The translations under genes were made by a program, and so were the position numbers. From Rhodospirillaceae bacterium (GTDB lineage: Bacteria; Pseudomonadota; Alphaproteobacteria; GCA-2731375): a stretch of 64,000 nucleotides of DNA. Of this stretch, positions 52,156 to 62,034 are shown one piece after another. The stretch is taken from positions 177,970 through 241,969 of the forward strand of contig PCBT01000054.1 in assembly GCA_002731375.1 (NCBI GenBank), written 5' to 3'. Position 1 is the first letter of the stretch, and each line of letters begins with the position of its first letter. Under the pieces are notes generated by a model. The model was not told the DNA's origin. It did not search any database and worked only from the letters and a program-made list of their open reading frames with translations.

Positions 52156-53718
52156 GTGATTGGCACATTGATATCCAGGCCGCCGAAAACCCCAGCCGCC
52201 TTTGGTCTCACCTCTCGCCCCGCTGTCGCATCGTTGGCCGCCGCCACGATCAGCTTGCTGTTGATGCCTGTGGCCGGCCAGTCCCGTGGCGCGCCCGACA
52301 GCTTCGCCGACCTAACCGCCAAGCTAATGCCGGCGGTGGTCAACATCTCGACAACCCAGGTTGTCAAGGGTAAAAAACAGAACCAACCGGAATTCATGGT
52401 GCCGCCCGGTTCTCCGTTCGAGGAGTTCTTCAAGGAATTTCTCGAGCGCAACCGTCCCAAGAACCGCGGGCCAAGGCGCGCGACGTCACTGGGTTCGGGC
52501 TTTATCATCGATGCCAACGGCTTGGGGGTGACCAATAACCACGTTATCGCAGAAGCCGACGAAATCAGCGTTCGTCTTTCGGACGGCTCCCGGCTGAAGG
52601 CCGTACTGGTTGGCCGTGACGCCAAGACAGACCTGGCCTTGTTGAAGGTGGAGCCCAAGGGCAAACTGCCGGCGTTGAAATGGGGCAATTCGGGCGATTC
52701 CCGTGTCGGCGATTGGGTGCTGGCCATCGGTAACCCGTTTGGTTTGGGCGGTTCGGTCACCGCTGGCATCATTTCCGCCCGTGGCCGGGATATCAATTCG
52801 GGGCCCTATGATGATTTCTTTCAAACCGATGCCGCCATCAACCGGGGTAATTCGGGCGGCCCTTTGTTCAACATGAAGGGCGAAGTGATTGGCATCAACA
52901 CGGCGATCTATTCGCCGACGGGAGGCAGCGTCGGCATCGGTTTTGCCATTCCCTCCACCCTTGCGAACCGGGTTATCAAGCAACTGGCGGAATTTGGCCG
53001 CACCCGGCGCGGTTGGCTGGGTGTGCGTATCCAGACCGTGACCGAGGAAATCGCCGATGGCTTGGGCATGGAAAAAGCCGGCGGCGCACTGGTGGCTGGC
53101 GTGGGCGATGATGGACCCGCGGGCAAGGCGGGTATCGAACAGGGTGACGTGATCTTGCGCTTCGACGGGCAGGATGTTGATGAAATGCGAGCCTTGCCCC
53201 GGATCGTCGCCAACACTGCGATCGGCAAGACGGTGAAGGTCGAAGTCTGGCGCAAGGGCAGGCCGACGACCCTGGAAGTGACCATCGCCGAAATGGAAGA
53301 GAGCAACACCAAGCTGGCCAGCGTGGACGAAGACAGCAAGCCCGAACCGGCCAAGGATGTCACCTTGCTTGGCATGCGTCTTTCGGCCCTGACGGCGGAG
53401 GCGCGGGAGACCTTTAAGGTAGATGAGGAATCCGAGGGTGTATTGGTATTGGAGGTTGCGGGCGATAGCTCGGCCGCCAAGCGCGGTTTGCAGCCCGGCG
53501 ACCTGATTGTCGAGGTGCAGCAAAAACCAGTCACCACACCAGCCGATGTGGCCAAGCAGATTGACCAGATCCGGGAAAGCAACAAGGTGCGCAAGACCAA
53601 GAAGGTTAAAACCGTATTGTTATTGGTGGAGCGTGCCCGCAACAAGCGCTTCGTGGCTGTGCAGTTGGATACGGTGGGCAAATCTGGGAAAAAGGTCCCG
53701 GAAAAATCCAAGGAGTAG
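52156..53718 (+). CDS. degP: Do-type periplasmic serine protease (DegP/HtrA)
   Basis: A 520-residue HtrA protease-chaperone with a signal sequence (PAVASLAAATISLLLMPVAG). The trypsin-like domain has His in GVTNNHVIAEAD, Asp in DAKTDLALLKVEPKG and Ser in AAINRGNSGGPLFNMKG. Two PDZ domains follow (GWLGVRIQTVTEE... and a divergent second one ending VEVQQKPVTTPADV). It degrades or refolds envelope proteins. The start is GTG 52156, 7 bases after AAGGAG; the TTG at 52117 lacks a site. Co-directional with hflKC; a large gap (238 bp) suggests its own promoter. Confidence 0.93.
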   Translation: MIGTLISRPPKTPAAFGLTSRPAVASLAAATISLLLMPVAGQSRGAPDSFADLTAKLMPAVVNISTTQVVKGKKQNQPEFMVPPGSPFEEFFKEFLERNRPKNRGPRRATSLGSGFIIDANGLGVTNNHVIAEADEISVRLSDGSRLKAVLVGRDAKTDLALLKVEPKGKLPALKWGNSGDSRVGDWVLAIGNPFGLGGSVTAGIISARGRDINSGPYDDFFQTDAAINRGNSGGPLFNMKGEVIGINTAIYSPTGGSVGIGFAIPSTLANRVIKQLAEFGRTRRGWLGVRIQTVTEEIADGLGMEKAGGALVAGVGDDGPAGKAGIEQGDVILRFDGQDVDEMRALPRIVANTAIGKTVKVEVWRKGRPTTLEVTIAEMEESNTKLASVDEDSKPEPAKDVTLLGMRLSALTAEARETFKVDEESEGVLVLEVAGDSSAAKRGLQPGDLIVEVQQKPVTTPADVAKQIDQIRESNKVRKTKKVKTVLLLVERARNKRFVAVQLDTVGKSGKKVPEKSKE

Positions 53719-53747
53719 CCGTCTAAATTCCATCAATGCCGGATTTG

Positions 53748-54623
53748 TTAGCTTTGAAATTGGCTGGCCCGATAGCCCTGCAGATATAGCAGGGCTGTCA
53801 GGTCGCCATATTCGATCCGCGCCTTGGCGGCCCGCGCCAGCACCGGCTTGGCGTGATAGGCAACGCCCAGTCCGGCGGCCTTGACCATGGCTAGGTCGTT
53901 GGCGCCGTCGCCAACTGCCAGGGTTTGCGTCGGTTTCAGATTTAGCTGTTCCGTGAACGCGTGCAACGCCGACAGCTTCTCCTCCGGCCCCAAAATAGGT
54001 TGCGCCACGCCGCCATCCAGACGGCCGTTGACGAAATGCAACTGGTTGGCTTGCTGATGATCAAAGCCGGCGGCGGCGGCCACGCGCTCGGTAAAAAAGG
54101 TGAAACCGCCAGATACCAGCGCCGTCAGGGCACCATGGGCCCGCATGGTGCCGACCAATTCCCGTGCACCGGGGTTCAGGTGGATGCGCTGATCATAAAC
54201 CGCCTGTAGGTCGGCCTCGGCCAGGCCGGTCAGCATTCTTGCCCGTTCGCGCAAGGCTTGGCCGAAACTGATCTCGCCCGACATGGCGCGCTCGGTTATC
54301 GCCGCCACTTCGGCTTTTCGCCCGATCACCGCCGCCATCTCATCGATGCATTCGCCGCTGATGATGGTCGAGTCCATATCCGCCACCAGCAATTGCCGCC
54401 GCCGTGATGGCCCGTCCGCCTGACAGAACAAATCCACCTCGGCGCCTGCAAGCGCCTGCCGCACCGTTTCTTCCACGCCCTGCATGGAGCCGGTGAAGCG
54501 CAGATCACAGGCCTGCCCCGGCGCCAGCCAGTCAGCTTCCGCGCCGGCAGGCAACGTGGCGAGGGCGAGACGGACATGGCCGTCCGTCAATGGCTTCGCT
54601 ATAAGGGTCAGAACCTGAGACAT
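53748..54623 (-). CDS. serB: Phosphoserine phosphatase
   Basis: A 291-residue HAD phosphatase, last step of serine synthesis. An N-terminal ACT-like region precedes the HAD core. Motif I is VADMDSTII (D82, D84), then ECIDEMAAVIGRKAEVAAITERAMSGEISF. Motif II is ALVSGGFTFFTERVA, and LAVGDGANDLAMVKAAGLGVAYHAKP carries motif III/IV. ATG 54623 shares the CATG with a plus-strand ATG at 54622. The gene is divergent from miaA with almost no intergenic space. Confidence 0.94.
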   Translation of the reverse strand: MSQVLTLIAKPLTDGHVRLALATLPAGAEADWLAPGQACDLRFTGSMQGVEETVRQALAGAEVDLFCQADGPSRRRQLLVADMDSTIISGECIDEMAAVIGRKAEVAAITERAMSGEISFGQALRERARMLTGLAEADLQAVYDQRIHLNPGARELVGTMRAHGALTALVSGGFTFFTERVAAAAGFDHQQANQLHFVNGRLDGGVAQPILGPEEKLSALHAFTEQLNLKPTQTLAVGDGANDLAMVKAAGLGVAYHAKPVLARAAKARIEYGDLTALLYLQGYRASQFQS

Positions 54624-54648
54624 GACGAACCGCGAAAGAAAATCCTCA

Positions 54649-55566
54649 ATGGATAATGCCATTCTGATAGCCGGACCGACGGCCAGCGGCAAGTCCCGTT
54701 TGGCGATCGATCTAGCGCGGGCCTTGAATGGCGTCATCATCAATGCCGATAGCATGCAGGTTTATGCCGAATTGCGGGTTTTGACCGCGCGCCCTGATGC
54801 GGATGAGGAGGCCGCCGCGCCGCATCGATTGTACGGCATCACCTCCGCCGCCGCGCCGTTCTCGGCCGGGCGCTGGCTGGAGCTGGCCCTGGCTGAGGCC
54901 GTCGCGGCCCGGGAGTCGGGCCAGGTGCCGATCATCGTCGGCGGCACCGGGCTCTATTTCCAGGCGTTGACCGAAGGCATGGCCGAAATTCCGGATATTT
55001 CCGAGCAAGCCCGCGCCGAGGCGCGGTCTATGCTGGAGGAACTGGGCGCCGCCGGTTTGCATGCCTTACTTGGTGAGCGGGACCCGATCATGGCCGAACG
55101 CCTGAAACCGACCGATTCCCAACGTCTGGTCCGCGCCTATGAGGTGATGCTTGGCACGGGTGTTTCCCTGGCCGAATGGCAGCAATGCCCCGCCACCACG
55201 CCGATCTTGCCCGGCCCTTGGCTTGGCTTTGTCCTGGACTGGCCCCGGGTGGACCTGTACCGCCGCTGCGATGAACGCTTGGCTGGCATGTTGAAACACG
55301 GCGCCCTGGACGAGGTGGCTAGACTGGCATCGATGAACTTGGACCCGGCCCTGCCCGCCATGAAGGCCCTGGGTGTGCCCGACCTGATCCGCCTGAGCAG
55401 GGGCGAGATTAGCCGGGATGCGGCTCTGGCGGCGGCGCAACAGGCCACCCGGCGCTATGCGAAGAGGCAGATGACATGGTTCAGAAGCAAGATTTATGCG
55501 TGGAACAGGCTTAACGCGCAAGATTCGGAAAGATTATTCGAAAAAATCATTCCATTTATAACGTAA
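54649..55566 (+). CDS. miaA: tRNA dimethylallyltransferase
   Basis: A 305-residue prenyltransferase that makes i6A37 in tRNAs reading UNN codons. The P-loop is LIAGPTASGKSRLAIDLA; INADSMQVYAELRVLTARP holds the substrate Asp-Ser; IIVGGTGLYFQALTEGMAEIP and QQATRRYAKRQMTWFRSK are family signatures. ATG 54649 (MDNAILIAG) is the family start; ATG 54622 overlaps the serB start codon and is less likely. ilvB follows after a leader. Confidence 0.94.
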   Translation: MDNAILIAGPTASGKSRLAIDLARALNGVIINADSMQVYAELRVLTARPDADEEAAAPHRLYGITSAAAPFSAGRWLELALAEAVAARESGQVPIIVGGTGLYFQALTEGMAEIPDISEQARAEARSMLEELGAAGLHALLGERDPIMAERLKPTDSQRLVRAYEVMLGTGVSLAEWQQCPATTPILPGPWLGFVLDWPRVDLYRRCDERLAGMLKHGALDEVARLASMNLDPALPAMKALGVPDLIRLSRGEISRDAALAAAQQATRRYAKRQMTWFRSKIYAWNRLNAQDSERLFEKIIPFIT

Positions 55567-55572
55567 AATCTA

Positions 55573-55601
55573 TTGACTGGCCCTCCATGAGGCACTATGT
55601 T
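55573..55601 (+). promoter_or_regulatory. ilvB promoter
   Basis: TTGACT (55573-55578) and TATGTT (55596-55601) are separated by 17 bases, close to consensus. The transcript would start near 55608, giving a leader of about 107 bases to the ilvB start codon. Confidence 0.7.
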
Positions 55602-55655
55602 GCGCCCGCCTGTGCCGCTCCACTTTACGGATATCGAGCACGGCAAAACGCTTAT

Positions 55656-55677
55656 AAGCCTCTCTGTCGAGGGGCTT
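55656..55677 (+). promoter_or_regulatory. Hairpin in the ilvB leader (possible attenuator)
   Basis: AAGCCTCT (55656-55663) pairs with AGGGGCTT (55670-55677) with one G-U pair and a 6-base loop, then TATTGC. The T-tract is short, so it is at best a weak terminator. No branched-chain-rich leader peptide lies between the predicted start site and the hairpin, so classical attenuation is not supported. Confidence 0.4.
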
Positions 55678-55714
55678 TATTGCATTCATCGACACCCCGC
55701 GTTAGGAGCAGATC

Positions 55715-57529
55715 ATGTCGGGTACGGAGCAGAATTTGGGGTGGGCAAGTGACCAGAACGAGGTTGCTGAAACCTTGAGCGGCGCGGAAATCCTGATCCG
55801 CGCGCTGACCGATCAGGGCGTGGAAGTCATTTTCGGCTATCCCGGCGGCGCGGTACTGCCGATTTACGATGCCCTGTTCGCGCAGAACAACATCCGGCAC
55901 ATCCTGGTGCGCCAGGAGGGTGGCGCTGTGCATGCTGCGGAAGGCTACGCGCGCTCCACCGGCAAGCCAGGCGTGGTCCTGGTCACCTCCGGCCCCGGCG
56001 CGACCAACGCGGTAACCGGCCTGACCGATGCCATGATGGATTCCATTCCCATCGTCTGCCTGACCGGCCAGGTCGCATCCCACCTGATCGGCAACGACGC
56101 CTTTCAGGAGGCCGACACCATTGGCATCACCCGGCCCTGTACCAAGCACAACTATTTGGTCAAGGACACGGATGAGATGGGCCGCATCGTGCACGAGGCG
56201 TTTTACGTGGCCACCCAGGGCCGCCCGGGCCCCGTGGTTATCGACCTGCCCAAGGATATCTGCGTCAACCAGGGCGTCTATGAGATGCCCGACCTGGATA
56301 ATCTGCACCATAAGACCTATCGCCCGCCCACTGCCGGTAAGGCGGACCAGGTCGCGGAAGCGGTAAAGTGGATGGCGGGAGCGAAACGGCCGATCTTTTA
56401 TACCGGTGGCGGCCTGATCAATTCCGGGCCGGAGGCTTGCGAGAAACTGCGCGAGCTGGTCAAGCTGACCGGCTATCCCATCACCTCGACCTTGATGGGC
56501 CTGGGCGCTTTTCCCGCCTCGGACGATCAGTTCCTCGGCATGTTGGGTATGCATGGCACTTACGAGGCCAACAACGCCATGCACGACTGTGACGTGATGA
56601 TCTGCCTGGGCGCCCGTTTTGATGACCGGATCACCGGCCGACTGGATGCGTTTTCGCCGGGCTCGAGAAAAATCCATGTGGACGTGGATCCGTCCTCGAT
56701 CAACAAGAATATCTCGGTCGATCTGGGCATCATCGGTGATGTGGGCCAGGTGATCGAACAGATGCTGGCGGTCTGGAAGCAGGCCGGCCACCAACCGGAT
56801 GCAGCGGCGTCCAAGGACTGGTGGACGACGATCCAGAAATGGCGCTCCCGCGACTGCCTGGCCTTTGATCAGGGCAAGGACGTGATCATGCCGCAACATG
56901 CGATCCAGCGCCTGTACGAGCTGACCAAGGAGCGCGACACCTATATCACAACCGAAGTGGGCCAGCATCAGATGTGGGCGGCGCAGTTCTATAAGTTCGA
57001 GGAGCCGAACCGCTGGATGACCTCCGGCGGCCTGGGCACCATGGGCTATGGCTTACCGGCGGCGGTGGGCGTGCAGGTGGCGCATCCTGAAAGTCTGGTG
57101 GTGGATATCTCGGGCGAGGCATCCTTCATGATGAACCTGCAAGAAATTGCAACGGCGGTGCAGTACCGTCTACCCCTGAAGGTCTTCATCCTGAACAACC
57201 GTTGGATGGGCATGGTGCGCCAGTGGCAGGAGCTGTTGCACGGCAGCCGCTATGCTGAAACCTATTCCGAGACGCTGCCGGATTTCGTCAAGCTGGCGGA
57301 ATGTTTCGGTGCCACCGGCATGGTGATGCAGGACCCTGCGAGCCTGGATGACGATATTCAAAAAATGCTGGATATGAACGGCCTGGTGATCGCCGACGTG
57401 CACGTGGCTCAAGAGGAAAATTGCTTCCCCATGGTGCTATCGGGTGCGGCCCACAACGAAATGATCATGGGCGGCGGCAAGGGGGCGGAAAGCCCCAAGG
57501 TCACCGACGATGGCATGGCGCTGGTTTGA
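55715..57529 (+). CDS. ilvB: Acetolactate synthase, large (catalytic) subunit
   Basis: A 604-residue ThDP-dependent synthase that makes acetolactate or acetohydroxybutyrate in valine, leucine and isoleucine synthesis. The ThDP-activating Glu is in HILVRQEGGAVHAAEGYARS; GARFDDRITGRLDAFSPGSRKIHVD and the C-terminal ThDP fold GEASFMMNLQEIATAVQYRLP with NNRWMGMVRQWQELLHG are signatures. ATG 55715 follows TAGGAG. It heads the ilvB-ilvH-ilvC run. An acidic-hairpin element separates it from ilvH. Confidence 0.96.
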   Translation: MSGTEQNLGWASDQNEVAETLSGAEILIRALTDQGVEVIFGYPGGAVLPIYDALFAQNNIRHILVRQEGGAVHAAEGYARSTGKPGVVLVTSGPGATNAVTGLTDAMMDSIPIVCLTGQVASHLIGNDAFQEADTIGITRPCTKHNYLVKDTDEMGRIVHEAFYVATQGRPGPVVIDLPKDICVNQGVYEMPDLDNLHHKTYRPPTAGKADQVAEAVKWMAGAKRPIFYTGGGLINSGPEACEKLRELVKLTGYPITSTLMGLGAFPASDDQFLGMLGMHGTYEANNAMHDCDVMICLGARFDDRITGRLDAFSPGSRKIHVDVDPSSINKNISVDLGIIGDVGQVIEQMLAVWKQAGHQPDAAASKDWWTTIQKWRSRDCLAFDQGKDVIMPQHAIQRLYELTKERDTYITTEVGQHQMWAAQFYKFEEPNRWMTSGGLGTMGYGLPAAVGVQVAHPESLVVDISGEASFMMNLQEIATAVQYRLPLKVFILNNRWMGMVRQWQELLHGSRYAETYSETLPDFVKLAECFGATGMVMQDPASLDDDIQKMLDMNGLVIADVHVAQEENCFPMVLSGAAHNEMIMGGGKGAESPKVTDDGMALV

Positions 57530-57553
57530 GGGCGTTGATGAAAGGCAAATGTC

Positions 57554-57641
57554 TTTGCCGGGCTTGACCCGGCAAACCATGTGAGACGAGGAACTCGTCA
57601 TCAGTGGCGAGGCTATGGATACCCGGATCAAGTCCGGGTAT
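57554..57641. repeat. REP-like element of three perfect hairpins between ilvB and ilvH
   Basis: Three inverted repeats occur in 88 bp: a 9-bp stem TTTGCCGGG/CCCGGCAAA (57554-57576, loop CTTGA); a 6-bp stem GACGAG/CTCGTC (57585-57599); and a 9-bp stem ATACCCGGA/TCCGGGTAT (57619-57641, loop TCAAG). The outer loops are complementary to each other. The layout resembles BIME/REP elements found between genes inside operons, where they stabilise the upstream message. Confidence 0.75.
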
Positions 57642-57676
57642 GACGAAAGAACAGAACTTACGACGGAGGTTACGTG

Positions 57677-58192
57677 ATGAATGGTAGATCCGAAGCCGCG
57701 CCGAAACATACCATCGCTGTATTGGTTGATAACGAGCCGGGCGTCCTTGCCCGCGTAGTGGGGCTGTTTTCGGGCCGGGGCTATAACATCGACAGCCTGA
57801 CCGTGGCCGAGGTGGATGCGCGGCGGGACCGATCTCGCATCAATATCGTCACCTCCGGCAACGAGAAGATCATTGATCAGATCCGGGCCCAGCTGGAACG
57901 CTTGGTCCCGGTCTTCAACGTCGTCGACCTGACCGAGGACGGACCTTCGATCGAGCGAGAACTGGCCCTGATCAAGGTGGTGGCGAGAGGCGAAAACCGT
58001 ATTGAGGCCCTGCGCGTGGCGGACATCTTCCGGGCCCGGGCGGTGGATTCCACCCTTGGCAGCTTCGTCTTTGAAGTCACTGGTGACAGCGGCAAGGTAA
58101 ACGCCTTCATCGACCTGATGGAGCCCCTTGGTTTGACCGAAATCTCACGCACCGGCGTCGTGGCCATTGCGCGCGGCGTGGACGCCATGTAG
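57677..58192 (+). CDS. ilvH: Acetolactate synthase, small (regulatory) subunit
   Basis: A 171-residue ACT-domain subunit. HTIAVLVDNEPGVLARVVGLFSGRGYNIDSLTV is the ACT domain that binds valine and inhibits the holoenzyme. The C-terminal half reads ERELALIKVVARGENRIEALRVADIFRARAVD. ATG 57677 follows GGAGGT; the GTG at 57674 is an alternative. Only the repeat element separates it from ilvB. Confidence 0.95.
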   Translation: MNGRSEAAPKHTIAVLVDNEPGVLARVVGLFSGRGYNIDSLTVAEVDARRDRSRINIVTSGNEKIIDQIRAQLERLVPVFNVVDLTEDGPSIERELALIKVVARGENRIEALRVADIFRARAVDSTLGSFVFEVTGDSGKVNAFIDLMEPLGLTEISRTGVVAIARGVDAM

Positions 58193-59311
<1,119 letters not shown>

Positions 59312-59334
59312 CGTCTTGGGCGCATGGTGAAATG

Positions 59335-59370
59335 CGGCCCTGCCCTGGTTACCAGGGTGGGGCCGTTTTT
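59335..59370 (+). terminator. Intrinsic terminator after ilvC
   Basis: CGGCCC/GGGCCG (59335-59340, 59360-59365) encloses CCCTGG/CCAGGG (59343-59348, 59352-59357), with a symmetrical TG internal loop and a TTA apical loop, then TTTTTGTTT. It ends the ilvB-ilvH-ilvC unit. Confidence 0.9.
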
Positions 59371-59616
59371 GTTTCTGCCAGCCAATTATACCTAGACCAT
59401 TTTCGGGATTAAAACGGTTGGTCAAGGTCGCGACGGCGGCCCGGCGTTTATGCGCCGCCCGCGCGGAGCGGTGCGCTCTTGCGCACAAGCGTGAGCGAAG
59501 AAAGCTAGATCGGACTCGATGAATATCGAAAAAGGTTGAGCTATCGCCTGATGCCTGCAACATGCTATATCCATAACTTGGAACGATTCTTAGGTATGCC
59601 GGTTTGGAAACGCCCG
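59371..59616. other. ilvC-yaaA intergenic region with GC-rich dyads
   Basis: About 245 bases. GTGCGC-TCTT-GCGCAC is a perfect 6-bp hairpin near 59470-59486, preceded by a CGGCG/CGCCG dyad near 59441-59456. This could be another REP-like element. No gene is apparent, and the yaaA start codon is taken at 59617 after these dyads. Confidence 0.4.
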
Positions 59617-60387
59617 ATGCTTGTAGTGATCTCGCCCGCCAAGAAGCTGAATTTTGACCTGACATCCGTGACGCGTCATAGCCAGCCGAAATTTTTGCCG
59701 CAAGCGGGGAAGCTTGCGAAATCCGTGCGCCGGTTGTCCCGTGCAAAGCTGGCCGCGACCATGAAGTTGAGCCCGTCGTTGGCGGATCTGAATTATCAGC
59801 GCTTTCAGGCCTATTCGGACAGCCCGCCCCGTGAACATACCAAGCAGGCCGCCCTTGCCTTCAATGGTGATACCTATATCGGCCTCGATGCGCCGTCGTG
59901 GGACGACGATGATCTGGATTACGCCCAGGATCACTTGCGTATATTGTCGGGTCTTTATGGTTTGTTGCGCCCGCTGGATTTGATGCAGCCCTATCGCCTG
60001 GAAATGGGCGCGCGCTTTACCCCGCCACGGCGCAAGGACCTTTATGACTTTTGGAGTGATCAGATCACTGAAGCGCTGAATGATGTGCTGAGCCATCACG
60101 CGGAAAAAACCATTATTAACCTAGCCTCCAACGAATATTTCAAAGCCGTACGTCCCGCCAAGCTGAATGGGCGCGTTATCACGCCGGCGTTCAAGGAGGA
60201 ACGTGATGGCGAAACTCGCATGATCGGCTTTTTCGCCAAACAGGCGCGCGGTATGATGGCGCGGTATCTGGTGCAAAACCGGATCTCCGGCCTGGATGAG
60301 CTAAGAAATTTCGATCTAGGCGGCTATCAATACCGCGACGCCCTTTCCCAAGACGGCGCCTGGGTTTTCACCCGCCCGCAACCTTAA
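59617..60387 (+). CDS. yaaA: YaaA family (DUF328/UPF0246) peroxide-stress protein
   Basis: A 256-residue protein. MLVVISPAKKLNFD is the exact YaaA opening. TKQAALAFNGDTYIGLDA, QDHLRILSGLYGLLRPLDLMQPYRLEMG, INLASNEYFKAV and IGFFAKQARGMMARYL are family motifs. E. coli YaaA lowers free iron and protects DNA under peroxide stress. ATG 59617 (MLVVISP) is preferred over the upstream ATGs at 59551, 59575 and 59596. An intrinsic terminator follows. Confidence 0.93.
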   Translation: MLVVISPAKKLNFDLTSVTRHSQPKFLPQAGKLAKSVRRLSRAKLAATMKLSPSLADLNYQRFQAYSDSPPREHTKQAALAFNGDTYIGLDAPSWDDDDLDYAQDHLRILSGLYGLLRPLDLMQPYRLEMGARFTPPRRKDLYDFWSDQITEALNDVLSHHAEKTIINLASNEYFKAVRPAKLNGRVITPAFKEERDGETRMIGFFAKQARGMMARYLVQNRISGLDELRNFDLGGYQYRDALSQDGAWVFTRPQP

Positions 60388-60441
60388 GCGCATTTGAAGA
60401 AAATGTGCTCAGGCCCTTAATGGGCACGCGACCTTTTCGAT

Positions 60442-60468
60442 GGCGCCAGGCGGCGCCGTTTTTGTTTT
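60442..60468 (+). terminator. Intrinsic terminator after yaaA
   Basis: GGCGCC (60442-60447), AGGC loop, GGCGCC (60452-60457), then GTTTTTGTTTT. A compact GC stem with a run of T residues 55 bp after the yaaA stop. Confidence 0.85.
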
Positions 60469-60589
60469 GGCGTGCGATGGCTTCAGGCAAATGAGCGCCC
60501 AGCCCTTGTGGAAAGTGATCATAATGAAGATCGTCGCACGCCTGATGGGATGAACCGAAGACAGGCATCACAATTGCAAAGGCTTAGAA

Positions 60590-61040
60590 AAGGTTTTTGG
60601 ATGACGTGTTCAAATGCATCTGATGTTGAGAAGTTTGACGAAAATTTTGATTTATCAACTTCACATAGAATGAAGGTAATGGATGTATTGATGGATGAGG
60701 TTGATAAATATCAATACATTGATGATAATAGAAAGCGATGTAAAGTAACTAGAAAATAAATTGATCAAATTATCTATGATGTATGAGAAAAAATATTAAA
60801 GAAAAATTACTGTATATCAGTAATTTTAGTTGAAATTATAGATTATGTGATGCACAGATAATCTTATCTTATAGAAGTAGAAAAAATAAATGGTGATAAT
60901 AGGCGCACCTGATGGGCTGTTACAGAAATAAAAAATTTGAAACATTTCCAAGTAGCATAGGTTTAGGCAACGGATATTTCGCTTTATTTGTACAATTCGT
61001 AATTTTTCGCGAGGTTTCTTGTCATCGGCGTCTTGCCCGC
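60590..61040. other. AT-rich island
   Basis: About 450 bases of strikingly low GC compared with the rest, ending about 10 bp before the orphan permease. A plus-strand frame (60472-60759, inner ATG 60601: MTCSNASDVEKFDENFDLST) could encode a 52-residue hydrophilic peptide with no known motif. Stretches such as 60780-60910 are almost pure A/T with several short direct and inverted repeats. This points to foreign or decayed DNA at the break in the ilvC-mreB neighbourhood. Confidence 0.5.
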
Positions 61041-61052
61041 ACCATTCCCACC

Positions 61053-62000
61053 CTATTCGGCATATCGAATTCTTGGGTCTAGCAGGGCGTAGATCATGTC
61101 GACGATGAAATTGATAACGACGGTGACGACCGCCATCAGCATCACCAGGCTTTGTACGATGGGGTAGTCGCGTACCTGGATCGCCTCGACCAGGAAGTAC
61201 GCCATGCCGGGGATGTTGAAGACGATTTCTACGACCACTAGGCCGCCCATCATGAAGGCCGCCTCGATGCCGATGATGGTGCTTACCGGCAGCATCGCGT
61301 TCTTTAGCGCGTGGTGGTAGTTAACCGCCCGGTTCGAGACGCCCTTGGCCCGCGCCGTGCGGATATAGTCCTGGCCCATCACCTCCAGCATTGTCGAGCG
61401 GGTCAGGCGCATGATCAAAGCGGAGGCGCGAAAACCGACAACGGCGGCGGGTACGGAATAAAGCAGCAGTTCCCGCCATAGGCTTTCCGGCGGATCCAGA
61501 TAGACCGGGAGGATGCCGAGGGTATGGACGAAAAACATCAGGATCAACAGCGCCAGCCAGAACGACGGCATCGACAGCCCGCTGAGTGAAATCACCCGCA
61601 ACGTGTAATCGAGCGCGCTGTCCTGCTTGACGGCGCTGATCACGCCCAGGGGCAGCCCGAACAGGATCGAGAAAGCCAGCGCCAACGCCGCCAGTTTGGC
61701 GGTGATGGGGATGCGTGGCGCCAATTCATCCACCACCGGCATTTCCGAGACGAAGGATATTCCCAGATCCCAGGTCAGCAGGCCGCCGATCCAACGGAAA
61801 TACTGCAGCGGTATGGCCAGATCGAGGCCGAGCTCTTTCTCGATTCCGGCCAATTCGCCTGGATCGATGAAGCCGGCGGAATCGAACATGATGATGGCGA
61901 TGTTGCCCGGCATCAGCCACAACAGCACAAAGATCAGCACTGACGTTCCGGCCAAGGTCAGAAGCATCAGCAATAGGCGTTTTACCAGATAGGCGGCCAA
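61053..62000 (-). CDS. Dipeptide/oligopeptide-type ABC permease (DppB-like), orphan
   Basis: A 315-residue inner-membrane permease with six hydrophobic segments. AAYLVKRLLLMLLTLAGTSVLIFVLLWLMPG is the DppB start. LGLDLAIPLQYFRWIGGLLTWDLGISF is the family loop. The EAA motif lies in EVMGQDYIRTARAKGVSNRAVNYHHALKNAMLP. It pairs in transporters with a DppC-type permease, two ATPases and a binding protein. None lies downstream; the gene ends at the AT-rich island. A DUF1028 gene is 34 bp upstream on the same strand. Confidence 0.9.
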   Translation of the reverse strand: MAAYLVKRLLLMLLTLAGTSVLIFVLLWLMPGNIAIIMFDSAGFIDPGELAGIEKELGLDLAIPLQYFRWIGGLLTWDLGISFVSEMPVVDELAPRIPITAKLAALALAFSILFGLPLGVISAVKQDSALDYTLRVISLSGLSMPSFWLALLILMFFVHTLGILPVYLDPPESLWRELLLYSVPAAVVGFRASALIMRLTRSTMLEVMGQDYIRTARAKGVSNRAVNYHHALKNAMLPVSTIIGIEAAFMMGGLVVVEIVFNIPGMAYFLVEAIQVRDYPIVQSLVMLMAVVTVVINFIVDMIYALLDPRIRYAE

Positions 62001-62034
62001 GATCCGTCCCCAGAACTAACCAGACTAATCGCTG

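Noticed and set aside
55587-55778. A 63-codon frame as an ilvB leader peptide
   Set aside because: Its ATG lies upstream of the predicted transcription start, and it is not rich in Ile, Leu or Val.
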